DNA of 17,431 bases, taken from FEN-680 sp036781505 (lineage in GTDB: Bacteria; Actinomycetota; Geothermincolia; Fen-727; Anoxymicrobiaceae). The DNA is taken from contig DAIQAV010000027.1 in assembly GCA_036781505.1 (NCBI GenBank), positions 1 to 17,431 of the forward strand. The letters run 5' to 3'. The notes beneath the pieces are model-generated. The model ran no database searches and had not been told where the DNA came from. It was given only the letters and a program-made list of their open reading frames with translations. Numbering within the stretch: the stretch's first letter is position 1; each line of letters begins with the position of its first letter. Positions 1 to 7,342 of this stretch are shown here, one piece after another. Position numbers and translations under genes: made by a program.

Positions 1-139
1 CCTGCCCCGCCATCAGGTTCCTGCCCAGCACCGCCGGGTCGTTGGACACCAGGTGGGTCGCCGGGATGATCATGTCGGTGTTGACGTGGTCGCCGAACTT
101 GTGGGCGGTGCCCTGGAGTATCTCGCGCGCGGCCATCAT
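1..139 (-). CDS. leuD: 3-isopropylmalate dehydratase small subunit, second copy (partial, cut by left edge)
   Basis: Only the first 46 codons are present; the rest lies beyond the left edge. The translation contains GDHVNTDMIIPATHL, the N-terminal signature of the LeuD swivelling-domain subunit, which pairs with LeuC to isomerise 2- to 3-isopropylmalate in the leucine branch. The start is one of two tandem ATG codons (139-137 or 136-134). The first overlaps the leuC stop as ATGA, which suggests translational coupling. The substrate loop after the IIP motif reads ATHLVS, with hydrophobic residues resembling the isopropylmalate type. It differs from the loop of the other small subunit in this window (11801-12295). 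By usual gene order leuB could follow to the left, but this cannot be seen. Confidence 0.93.
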   Translation of the reverse strand, partial: MMAAREILQGTAHKFGDHVNTDMIIPATHLVSNDPAVLGRNLMAGQ

Positions 140-1392
140 ACTATCTCCCCGGGGTCGGTGATCGTGCCGGTGACCGCGGACGCCGCGGCAACCGCCGGGT
201 TGCTGAGGTAGACCTCGCTGGTCCGGCTTCCCATGCGCCCGACGAAGTTGCGGTTGGTGGTGGAGATCGCGCGCTCACCCGCCGCCAGCACTCCCATGTG
301 ACCGCCCAGGCAGGGCCCGCAGGTCGGAGGCGAAATCACAGCCCCCGCGTCCAGGAAGATCTCGAAGAGCCCCTCGGCCATCGCGCTCCGGTAGACCCGT
401 GGGCTCCCCGGTATGATTATCAGCCGAACGCCGGGTGCCGCCTTGTTGCCCTTGAGCACCTGCGCCGCCAGGCGCATGTCCTCGAGCCTCCCGTTGGTGC
501 ACGAGCCGATCACGACCTGGTCCAGCTTCACGTGCGGCGCCTCGCCCACCGCGACCGCATTGCTCGGAAGCGATGGCAGCGCCACCTGCGGCTCCATCGT
601 GCTCAGGTCGATGTCGATCTGGCGCAGGTAACCGTGCTCGTCCGGCTCGATTCCGCTCTCGGACGCGGTCACTCCCACGCCCCGCAGGAACTCTACCGCC
701 GCCGCGTCCACCGGGAAGATGCCGTTCTTGGCCCCGGCCTCGATGACCATGTTTGCCGCAGTGAGCCTGCCCTCCACCGATACGTTCTCAACACCAGGGC
801 CGTCGAACTCCAGCGAGGCGTAGGTCGCGCCGTCCACGCCCAGTATCCCTATGAGGTTGATGATGAGGTCCTTGCCGCCGACCCACCTGTGCGGCCTGCC
901 GGTAAGCCTCACCAGCATGGCGTCCGGCACGCGCAGCCAGGTCTTGCCGGTTGCCATCGCCGCGGCCACGTCGGTCGAGCCCATGCCGGTCGAGAAACAG
1001 CCCAGCGCCCCGTAGGTGCAGGTGTGGCTGTCGGCGCCGATCACCACCATGCCGGGCGCGATCAGCCCTTCCTCGGGCAGCAGCACGTGCTCGATGCCGA
1101 CCTCTCCGCCGTCGTAGAAGTGGGATATCTTCTGCTCCAGCGCAAAGCGGCGAACGTAGGCGCACTGGTCGGCCGAGGCGATGTCCCTGTTGGGGGTGAA
1201 ATGGTCGAGCACCAGGACTACCTTGTCCCGGTCGAAGACCCCTCCGGCGCCCAGCTTGCCGAACTCCTCGATGGCCAGCGGAGCGGTGATGTCATTTGCC
1301 AGGACCAGGTCGACCGGGATCTCGATGAACTCCCCGGGCGTCAACGAATCTCTCCCCGCGTGCGCCGCCAGTATCCTGCGAGTCTGGCTCAT
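136..1392 (-). CDS. leuC: 3-isopropylmalate dehydratase large subunit, second copy
   Basis: 418 residues, the usual length for the short archaeal/homoaconitase-like LeuC family. With LeuD it forms a cytoplasmic [4Fe-4S] hydro-lyase that interconverts 2- and 3-isopropylmalate. The cluster cysteines are visible as C298 in IGSCTNGR and C358/C361 in PTCGPCLGGHMG. GADSHTCTYGA near residue 119 and STTNRNFVGRMG near 377 are further aconitase-superfamily motifs. I chose the ATG at 1392 because the frame upstream reads as Arg/Gly-rich shadow sequence and this ATG overlaps the leuA stop as ATGA. It also overlaps leuD downstream, so leuA-leuC-leuD look translationally coupled. It is clearly diverged from the first large subunit (12292-13545), for example CGPCLGG against CASCVGT at the cluster. 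Direct placement after leuA makes leucine synthesis its most likely role. Homoaconitase-type activity cannot be excluded from sequence alone. Confidence 0.93.
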   Translation of the reverse strand: MSQTRRILAAHAGRDSLTPGEFIEIPVDLVLANDITAPLAIEEFGKLGAGGVFDRDKVVLVLDHFTPNRDIASADQCAYVRRFALEQKISHFYDGGEVGIEHVLLPEEGLIAPGMVVIGADSHTCTYGALGCFSTGMGSTDVAAAMATGKTWLRVPDAMLVRLTGRPHRWVGGKDLIINLIGILGVDGATYASLEFDGPGVENVSVEGRLTAANMVIEAGAKNGIFPVDAAAVEFLRGVGVTASESGIEPDEHGYLRQIDIDLSTMEPQVALPSLPSNAVAVGEAPHVKLDQVVIGSCTNGRLEDMRLAAQVLKGNKAAPGVRLIIIPGSPRVYRSAMAEGLFEIFLDAGAVISPPTCGPCLGGHMGVLAAGERAISTTNRNFVGRMGSRTSEVYLSNPAVAAASAVTGTITDPGEIV

Positions 1393-2900
1393 CTTCCCAC
1401 CAGCACCTTGTTGACCGCGTTGAGGTAGGCTCGCGCGCTCGCCTCCACGATGTCGGTGGCGACGCCGCGCCCCACCACCCGCCGGTTGTCTATGTCGAGC
1501 TGCACGGTAACGTCGCCCAGGGCGTCCAGCCCTTCGGTGATGGCCTCGACCGTGAACGCGAAGAGGTTGGCCTCGATCTTCAGCGCCGCGCGTATCGCCT
1601 TGCACACCGCGTCAACCATGCCGTCGCCTATCGCTCTCTCTGTGACGCGCTCTCCCTCACGCTCGAGCGTTATGGTCGCGCTGGGCGGGGCCTCCTTGCC
1701 GCCGCTGTGGACTTCATACGCGGTGAGCTTCCACTCCTGGCCCTCGGTGCGGATGTACTCCAGGGCTATCGCCTCGATGTCCTCGCCGGTGAGCGAGCTC
1801 TTCTTGTCCGCCAGCTCCTTGAACCGCGTGAAAGCCTGGTTCAGCTCCTCCTCGCCCAGGTAGTAGCCCAGGCGCTCGAGCTGCTCCTTCAGCGCGTGGC
1901 GGCCCGAGTGCTTGCCCAGCACGATGTCGCTCTCCACCAGGCCCACGCTCTGCGCGTCCATGATCTCGTAGGTCGAGCGCTCCTTGAGGACGCCGTCCTG
2001 GTGTATCCCCGATTCGTGGGCGAAGGCGTTGCGCCCCACGATCGCTTTGTTAGGCTGAACCGGGTAGCCTGTCAGCAGGCTGACCAGCCGGCTCGACCTG
2101 CTTATCTCCTTGGAGTTGATGCCGGTGCTGAACGCCAGGCGGTCCTGCCTGACCTTCAGAGTCATCACTATCTCCTCCAGGCTCGCGTTGCCGGCGCGCT
2201 CCCCCAGGCCGTTCACCGCGCACTCGACCTGCCTGGCGCCCACCTCGCAGGCGGCCAGAGAGTTTGCCACCGCCAGGCCGAGGTCGTTGTGGCAGTGTAC
2301 GCTTATGACCACCTTGTCCAGTCCGGCGACGTTCTCGATGATGCCGCTGATGAGGGCCGCGAACTCCTCCGGGATGGAATAGCCCACGGTGTCGGGGATG
2401 TTGAGGACTCCTGCGCCCTCGTCGACCGCCGCCTGCAGCACCTCATACAGGTAGGCGGGCTCGCTGCGGGTCGCGTCCATAGGAGAGAACTCGACGTCCT
2501 CGCAGCAGGACCTCGCCCTGGCCACGGCCTCGCGCGCCATCTGCAGCACCTGCTCGCGCGTCTTGTGCAACTGGTACTCGAGGTGAATGTCCGAGGTGCT
2601 GATGAAAGTGTGGATCCGCGGGCGGGAGGCGCCCTTCACCGCGTCCCAGGCCCGGTCGATGTCGTCGTCCCTGGCGCGGGCCAGCGCGCAAACCACCGAC
2701 GAGTCGATGCGCTCGGCGATCTGCACGACCGCCTCGAAGTCACCCTGGCTCGTCGCCGGGAACCCCGCCTCGATGATGTCGACCCCCAGGCGCTGGAGCT
2801 GCTCGGCGATCTCGAGCTTCTCGCGCACGCCCAGGCTTATGCCCGGCGACTGCTCGCCGTCGCGGAGCGTGGTGTCGAAGATGTGCACGCGGTCTCCCAT
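1389..2900 (-). CDS. leuA: 2-isopropylmalate synthase
   Basis: 503 residues, typical of bacterial LeuA. It condenses 2-ketoisovalerate with acetyl-CoA, the committed step of leucine synthesis. The DRE-TIM barrel starts with FDTTLRDGEQSPG (R13, D14). The metal ligands are H202 and H204 in SVHCHNDLG, with N238 in GERAGNAS. HESGIHQDG and the GKHSGRHAL linker follow. From about residue 385 to the end is the LeuA dimer/allosteric domain, expected to bind leucine for feedback inhibition. The ATG at 2900 has an AGGAGGT site eight bases upstream that overlaps the serA stop codon (13-nt gap), and its own stop overlaps the leuC start. The features favour isopropylmalate synthase. A citramalate synthase, which belongs to the same family, is a less likely alternative. 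Confidence 0.95.
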   Translation of the reverse strand: MGDRVHIFDTTLRDGEQSPGISLGVREKLEIAEQLQRLGVDIIEAGFPATSQGDFEAVVQIAERIDSSVVCALARARDDDIDRAWDAVKGASRPRIHTFISTSDIHLEYQLHKTREQVLQMAREAVARARSCCEDVEFSPMDATRSEPAYLYEVLQAAVDEGAGVLNIPDTVGYSIPEEFAALISGIIENVAGLDKVVISVHCHNDLGLAVANSLAACEVGARQVECAVNGLGERAGNASLEEIVMTLKVRQDRLAFSTGINSKEISRSSRLVSLLTGYPVQPNKAIVGRNAFAHESGIHQDGVLKERSTYEIMDAQSVGLVESDIVLGKHSGRHALKEQLERLGYYLGEEELNQAFTRFKELADKKSSLTGEDIEAIALEYIRTEGQEWKLTAYEVHSGGKEAPPSATITLEREGERVTERAIGDGMVDAVCKAIRAALKIEANLFAFTVEAITEGLDALGDVTVQLDIDNRRVVGRGVATDIVEASARAYLNAVNKVLVGR

Positions 2901-2913
2901 GGAGACTTACCTC

Positions 2914-4506
2914 CTAGAGGACCAGGAACTGAGTCCTGGAGATGCCGTCCTGATTCCCGAGCGCCTCGATTATCTCCGGCGTGAGCGGCGAGTCCAGGCT
3001 CAGGCCCATCCCCGCGACGCCGTCTATCGCCCTCCTGCCGACGGAGAGCCCGCTAATGTTAATGCCGCTGGAGCCCATTACCGTCCCGACCCGGCCTATC
3101 ATGCCCGGGCGGTCCTCGTAGGTCACGAACGCCATGTATCTGCTGGGCGCGATCTCGATGTCGTAGTCGAGCACGTTCACGAACATCTCCTGGTTGACCC
3201 CTATCAGCGTCGCCCCGGCGGTGACATTGGTGTCGTCCTCGAGTGCCGTCACCTGGATCAGGTTGACGTAGTCGCGCGAGCGCCTGCTCTTACTCTCCTT
3301 CACCGTGATGCCCCGCTCCATGGCCAGTATCGGCGCGTTGACGTAGGTCACCGCGTCCATCGAGATGCTCTCGAAGAAGCCCTTGAGGAAGGCGACCGTG
3401 AGCAGCGAGGTGTCGAACTCGCTGATGTCACCCAGTATCTCGAACTCTATCTCGCTTATCGCGCCGCTGGTCAGGTTCACGAAGAGCCTGCCCAGCTTCT
3501 CGCACAGCGGCATGTACGGCCGCAGGGTCTCGACGACCTCCTTGTGCGGCATCGCGATGTTGACCGCGCCGGACACGAACCCGCCGGTCAGGCCCGCGAT
3601 GACCTGGTCGGCTATGGCCACGCCGGCTTTGTACTGAGCCTCGGTCGTGCTCGCGCCGAGGTGTGGAGTGACCACGACCTCAGGCAGCGAGCAAAGGGGG
3701 TTGTCGTCGGCGGGCGGCTCCGTCTCGAAGACGTCTATCGCGGCGCCGGCGACCTTTCCGTCCTGGATCGCCCTGGCCAGGGCGGCCTCCTCGACCACGC
3801 CACCCCTGGAGACATTCACTATCCTCACCCCGGGCTTGACCATATCGAGCTGCTTGTCGCCCAGCATGTGGAAGGTGTCCTTGTTCTTGGGGACGTGCAG
3901 GGTGATGAAGTCGGCGACCTCGAGGACCGCCTCCACTGACGGCTTCATGTCGATCCCCAGCGTCTTCGCCTTCTGGCTGGCGACATAGGGGTCGAAGCCC
4001 ACCAGCTTCATGCCGAAGCCCGAGGCCCTTTCGGCGACCAGCGCGCCGATGCGCCCGATGCCGATTATTCCCAGCGTCTTGCCGTAGAGCTCGACTCCCT
4101 GGTACGAGGAGCGCTTCCACTCCCCTCTCTTGAGGGAGGCGCAGGCAGCAGGGATCTTGCGGGCGGTCGACATGAGCATCGCCATGGTGTGCTCGGCCGC
4201 CGAGATGATGTTGCTCTCGGGGACGTTCGCCACCAGCACGCCCTTCTTGGTGGCGCTCTCCACGTCGATGTTGTCCACGCCGATCCCGGCGCGCCCGATC
4301 ACCTTGAGACGCGACGCCGCGCCGATGGCCTCGGCGTCGACCTTTGTCCCGCTGCGGACCACCAGGCCGTCGTAGTCGCCGATCTTCGCGAGGAGCTCGT
4401 CGCGGGGCACGCCGTCGAAGGCGTCGACATCGAAGTACTCCTTCAGCTTCTCCACGCCTTCGGCCGAGATCTTCTCGGCTACCAGGACCCTGTACTTGTC
4501 ACCCAT
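2914..4506 (-). CDS. serA: D-3-phosphoglycerate dehydrogenase (long form with ASB and ACT domains)
   Basis: 530 residues, the long (about 525-530 aa) SerA type. It oxidises 3-phosphoglycerate to 3-phosphohydroxypyruvate with NAD, the first step of serine synthesis. The Rossmann motif is G149-x-G151-x2-G154 in GIIGIGRIG. The catalytic residues appear as R234 (NVSRGG), E263 (ETEP) and H282 (TPHLGAST). An intervening ASB domain spans roughly 315-450. A C-terminal ACT domain begins near MAFVTYEDRPGMIGRVG (about 458) and is the likely serine-sensing site. The start is the ATG at 4506 with GGAG upstream. A 67-nt gap separates it from the aminotransferase that precedes it; together they could make phosphoserine. 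It lies inside the branched-chain cluster, immediately ahead of leuA. Confidence 0.95.
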   Translation of the reverse strand: MGDKYRVLVAEKISAEGVEKLKEYFDVDAFDGVPRDELLAKIGDYDGLVVRSGTKVDAEAIGAASRLKVIGRAGIGVDNIDVESATKKGVLVANVPESNIISAAEHTMAMLMSTARKIPAACASLKRGEWKRSSYQGVELYGKTLGIIGIGRIGALVAERASGFGMKLVGFDPYVASQKAKTLGIDMKPSVEAVLEVADFITLHVPKNKDTFHMLGDKQLDMVKPGVRIVNVSRGGVVEEAALARAIQDGKVAGAAIDVFETEPPADDNPLCSLPEVVVTPHLGASTTEAQYKAGVAIADQVIAGLTGGFVSGAVNIAMPHKEVVETLRPYMPLCEKLGRLFVNLTSGAISEIEFEILGDISEFDTSLLTVAFLKGFFESISMDAVTYVNAPILAMERGITVKESKSRRSRDYVNLIQVTALEDDTNVTAGATLIGVNQEMFVNVLDYDIEIAPSRYMAFVTYEDRPGMIGRVGTVMGSSGINISGLSVGRRAIDGVAGMGLSLDSPLTPEIIEALGNQDGISRTQFLVL

Positions 4507-4573
4507 CCATATCTCCAGTCGTATGCTTTCTCGTCAACAGGTCACTCTCAGCGGCGCCCGTGTCGGTGGCGCG

Positions 4574-5716
4574 TCAGCCGGCGAGCACTTCCATCGCCGC
4601 GGCGACGCCAGTGCCCAGCTCTACGGGCACGCCCAACTTGTTCAATGCCATCTCCAGTGCGCCGACCTGCACCATGATGTCGAAGGGGTCGAAGTACCCC
4701 ACGTGGCCGAGCCGGAATATCTTGCCCTTGAGCTTTCCCTGTCCGCCGGCGATGAATACGCCGAACTCGTTGCGCATCAGCTTGACGATGTCGCCCGCGC
4801 TTACGCCATCCGGTGCCCAGACGGAAGTGGTGACGAACGCGCGGGAGCGGTCCTGGGCCAGGAACCGCAGTCCCAGCGCCTCGACCGCGGCCTGGGTCGC
4901 GCGCGCCAGCTTCCGGTGGCGGGCGAACACGGCGTCGAGGCCCTCTTCTCTCAGCATCCCGATCGCCACGTCCAGGCCCTGGACCAGGGTGATCGCCGGA
5001 GTGTAGGGGGTTTCAGGAGGGCTCTTCGACTGCGACTTCCTGGCGGCCTCGAAGGAGAAATAGTACGAGGGGCACCTTGCAGTCTTGGCCGCACTCCAGG
5101 CCTTGTCGCTGACCGCGACGAACGCGAGGCCCGGCGGGACCATCAGGCCCTTCTGTGACCCCGACACGCACAGGTCGACACCCCAGGCGTCGGTCTTGAG
5201 GTCGACGGCGCCCAGCCCGCTTATGGCGTCCACCAGGAACAGCGCGTCCGTGGCGGCGACTATCTTCCCGAACGTCTCGACGTCGTTGACGACTCCGGTC
5301 GAGGTCTCGCTCTGGGTCAGCAGCACGCCCCTGGTGTCGGGGTTCGCGCCCAGCGTCTCCTCGAGGTCGGCCGGATCGGCGTTCGCGCCCCACTCGTGCT
5401 CGATGGCCACCACCTCCAGGCCGAAGGCACTGCTTATCTCGACCAGCCGCTCCCCGAACTTCCCGCCGGCAAACGCGATCACCTTGTCACCCGGTGAGAA
5501 GCAGCTGGCGATCGACCCTTCCATCGCCCCGGTGCCGCTGGATGTGAACAGCAGCACCTCGTTGGAGGTCTGGTAGACGTACTTGAGCCCCTCGAGCACG
5601 CGGTCGAGCAGCGCGCCGAAGTCGGCCGAGCGGTGGTGGATCATCTTCACCTGCGCGATGCCCACCTCCGGCGGGACCGGGGTCGGGCCCGGCGTGAATA
5701 TGTAGTCTTTCTTCAA
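4574..5716 (-). CDS. Class V aminotransferase (serine/alanine-glyoxylate or phosphoserine type)
   Basis: 380 residues, PLP fold type I, class V family (alanine-glyoxylate / serine-pyruvate aminotransferase group). The PLP lysine is K189 in GSQKGLM. D163 in LVDAISGLG should contact the pyridine nitrogen. SSGTGAMEGS near 59-68 binds the PLP phosphate, and the FRLGHVG arginine near 340 should bind the substrate carboxylate. It is directly upstream of serA, and no classical SerC is present in this window. The family is known to include archaeal enzymes that act as phosphoserine aminotransferases, so amination of 3-phosphohydroxypyruvate is my preferred role. Serine-glyoxylate or alanine-glyoxylate transamination is the alternative. 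It is unlike the fold-type IV IlvE, so branched-chain transamination is unlikely. The start is a TTG at 5716, supported by a GGAGGT site four bases away. Confidence 0.9.
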   Translation of the reverse strand: MKKDYIFTPGPTPVPPEVGIAQVKMIHHRSADFGALLDRVLEGLKYVYQTSNEVLLFTSSGTGAMEGSIASCFSPGDKVIAFAGGKFGERLVEISSAFGLEVVAIEHEWGANADPADLEETLGANPDTRGVLLTQSETSTGVVNDVETFGKIVAATDALFLVDAISGLGAVDLKTDAWGVDLCVSGSQKGLMVPPGLAFVAVSDKAWSAAKTARCPSYYFSFEAARKSQSKSPPETPYTPAITLVQGLDVAIGMLREEGLDAVFARHRKLARATQAAVEALGLRFLAQDRSRAFVTTSVWAPDGVSAGDIVKLMRNEFGVFIAGGQGKLKGKIFRLGHVGYFDPFDIMVQVGALEMALNKLGVPVELGTGVAAAMEVLAG

Positions 5717-5720
5717 CGTT

Positions 5721-5726
5721 ACCTCC
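5721..5726 (-). promoter_or_regulatory. Ribosome binding site for the TTG-started aminotransferase
   Basis: Minus-strand GGAGGT four bases before the TTG at 5716. No ATG in frame lies nearby that would restore the conserved N-terminus, so this site decides the start. Confidence 0.75.
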
Positions 5727-5735
5727 AGCAGAGGA

Positions 5736-6728
5736 TCACTTGGGGAGCCAGCTCATCATCCCGCGCAGCTTCTTGCCCAGCGCCTCCAGCGGGTGCGCGG
5801 CCTCCACCTTGCGCATCGTGGCGAACGACGCCCTGTTCGCCTGGTTCTCCAATATCCACTCCGACGCGAAATTGCCGTTCTGGATCTCGTCGAGTATCCT
5901 CCGCATCTCCTCGCGCGTCCGTGCGTCGATGACCCTGGGACCGCGGGTGAGATCTCCATACTCGGCGGTGTCGCTGACGCGCGACCGCATGCCGCTGATC
6001 CCGTGATAGTGGATCAGGTCCACGATCAGCTTCAGCTCGTGCAGGCACTCGAAGTAGGCGACCTCGGGCTGGTAGCCGGCCGCCACCAGCGTGTCGAAGC
6101 CAGCCTTGATGAGCTCCGCCGTGCCGCCGCAGAGGACGGCCTGCTCCCCGAACAGGTCAGTCTCGGTCTCTTCCTTGAAGGTGGTCTCCAGCACCCCCGC
6201 CCTGGTCGCGCCGATGCCGGCCGCATACGCCAGGCCACGCTCCCGGGCCATGCCCGTGTAGTCCTGCTCGATGGCGATGAGGGCCGGCACTCCGCCGCCC
6301 TCCTCGAAGACCTGGCGCACCATGGGCCCCGGCCCCTTGGGGGCCACCATGATGACGTCGACGTCGGCGGGCGGGACTATCTGGTTGTAGTGGATGTTGA
6401 AGCCGTGCGCGAAGAACAGCGCGTTGCCGCTCTTGAGTCCCTGCCTGATCGACTCGCTGTAGACCCTGGCCTGCGCGTCGTCAGGTACGAGCACCATGAT
6501 GATGTCAGAGGCGGCGGCCGCCTCGTCCACCGGCGCGATCGCCAGCCCTGCCGCCCTGGCGGCATCGGCGCTGGGGCTTCCCTCGCGCAGGCCGACGACG
6601 ACCTCCATGCCTGAGTCCTTCAGGTTAAGTGAGTGCGCGTGCCCCTGGCTCCCATAACCTATGACGGCTATCTTCTGGCCCTTGAGGGCCTCGAGATTCG
6701 CGTCGCTGTCGTAGTAGATCTTCGCCAT
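5736..6728 (-). CDS. ilvC: Ketol-acid reductoisomerase (class I)
   Basis: 330 residues, the short class I form. It converts acetolactate and acetohydroxybutyrate to the dihydroxy acids, using NADPH and Mg2+. The Rossmann motif is G24-x-G26-x2-G29 (GYGSQGHA). The following cofactor loop reads LREGSPS (about 47-53), with serines S51 and S53 where the 2'-phosphate of NADPH would sit, so NADPH use is predicted. APKGPGPMVR, the C-terminal EQAVLCGG and the ECLHELKLIVDL segment with its metal-binding acidic residues are all present. The ATG at 6728 has an AAGGAGAGG site upstream. Unlike most junctions here, it is separated from ilvN by 138 nt containing a hairpin. The aminotransferase follows 19 nt after its stop. 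Confidence 0.97.
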   Translation of the reverse strand: MAKIYYDSDANLEALKGQKIAVIGYGSQGHAHSLNLKDSGMEVVVGLREGSPSADAARAAGLAIAPVDEAAAASDIIMVLVPDDAQARVYSESIRQGLKSGNALFFAHGFNIHYNQIVPPADVDVIMVAPKGPGPMVRQVFEEGGGVPALIAIEQDYTGMARERGLAYAAGIGATRAGVLETTFKEETETDLFGEQAVLCGGTAELIKAGFDTLVAAGYQPEVAYFECLHELKLIVDLIHYHGISGMRSRVSDTAEYGDLTRGPRVIDARTREEMRRILDEIQNGNFASEWILENQANRASFATMRKVEAAHPLEALGKKLRGMMSWLPK

Positions 6729-6825
6729 CTCGCCTCTCCTTCGCCGCGCAACAAAACGATTACGTTCCCTTCTGTTGCTTCCTTTGATGTCCTCTTTCTC
6801 TATATTGTGCAGCCAACCGGACGGC

Positions 6826-6858
6826 TTCGCGGGGGTCTGACCCCAGAACCTGCGCGAA
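6826..6858 (-). repeat. Hairpin in the ilvN-ilvC gap with GGGGTC/GACCCC core
   Basis: The 138-nt gap between ilvN and ilvC holds a two-part inverted repeat. An inner perfect GGGGTC-T-GACCCC (6832-6844) is enclosed by TTCGCG (6826-6831) and CGCGAA (6853-6858). There is no T-tract, so it does not look like a simple intrinsic terminator. It could be an mRNA processing or stability element, or a remnant of a dispersed palindromic repeat. The rest of the gap is purine-rich on the coding strand and shows no gene or convincing promoter. Confidence 0.6.
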
Positions 6859-6866
6859 CTCTCCGC

Positions 6867-7340
6867 TCAGCCTCGCGGCAGCGCTATCGTGCCCGTCCTG
6901 ACCATCTCCACCAGGCCGTAGGGCCTGAGCAGGTCCTCGAACGCGCGCAGCTTGGACCCCGGCCCGGTGACCTCCACGCTCAGCGTGCCCGAGCCCACGT
7001 CCACGATCTTGCCGCGGAATATCTCCACTATCTCGATGATCTCGGCCCTGTTGCGGGGCGCCGCCTTCACTTTGGCCAGCACCATCTCGCGCTGGACGCT
7101 GTTGTCGTCCGGCAGGTCGATGACCTTGATCACGTTGATGAGCTTGTTCAATTGCTTGTAGACCTGCTCCAGAGAATGCTCCTCGACGTCCACCACCACC
7201 GTCATGCGGCTCATCTCGGGCTTGTCGGTCACGCCGACCGCCAGGCTGTCGATGTTGAAGCCGCGCCGGGAGAAAAGACCCGCGACTCGGGCCAGCACGC
7301 CCGGCTTGTTCTCGACCAGGACCGAAAGGGTGTGCTTCAA
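6867..7340 (-). CDS. ilvN: Acetolactate synthase small (regulatory) subunit
   Basis: 157 residues, the usual size for IlvN/IlvH. It binds and activates the large subunit IlvB and confers valine feedback inhibition. The N-terminal ACT domain (about 3-75) begins with SVLVENKPGVLARVAGLF. N11, G14 and N29 (in GFNIDS) occupy the positions known in E. coli IlvH to be needed for valine sensitivity, so feedback by valine is expected. The C-terminal ALS small-subunit domain covers about 80-155. The start is a TTG at 7340, only two bases after the ilvB stop (TAG), with GGAGGT five bases upstream and overlapping the end of ilvB. This arrangement implies coupled translation of the two subunits. Confidence 0.95.
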   Translation of the reverse strand: MKHTLSVLVENKPGVLARVAGLFSRRGFNIDSLAVGVTDKPEMSRMTVVVDVEEHSLEQVYKQLNKLINVIKVIDLPDDNSVQREMVLAKVKAAPRNRAEIIEIVEIFRGKIVDVGSGTLSVEVTGPGSKLRAFEDLLRPYGLVEMVRTGTIALPRG

Positions 7341-7342
7341 AG

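Noticed and set aside
1707..3939. Long plus-strand open frames (about 370-450 codons) opposite leuC, leuA and serA
   Set aside because: They mirror the real minus-strand genes; the translations are Arg/His/Ala/Gly-rich with no family motifs, as expected from the third-position GC bias of the opposite strand.
4507..4573. TTGACG hexamer in the gap before serA as an internal promoter
   Set aside because: The -35 match is good, but no acceptable -10 occurs 16-18 bp downstream.
6801..6815. TATAGA on the minus strand as a -10 promoter for ilvC
   Set aside because: No recognisable -35 at suitable spacing; only the purine-rich leader and hairpin are supported.
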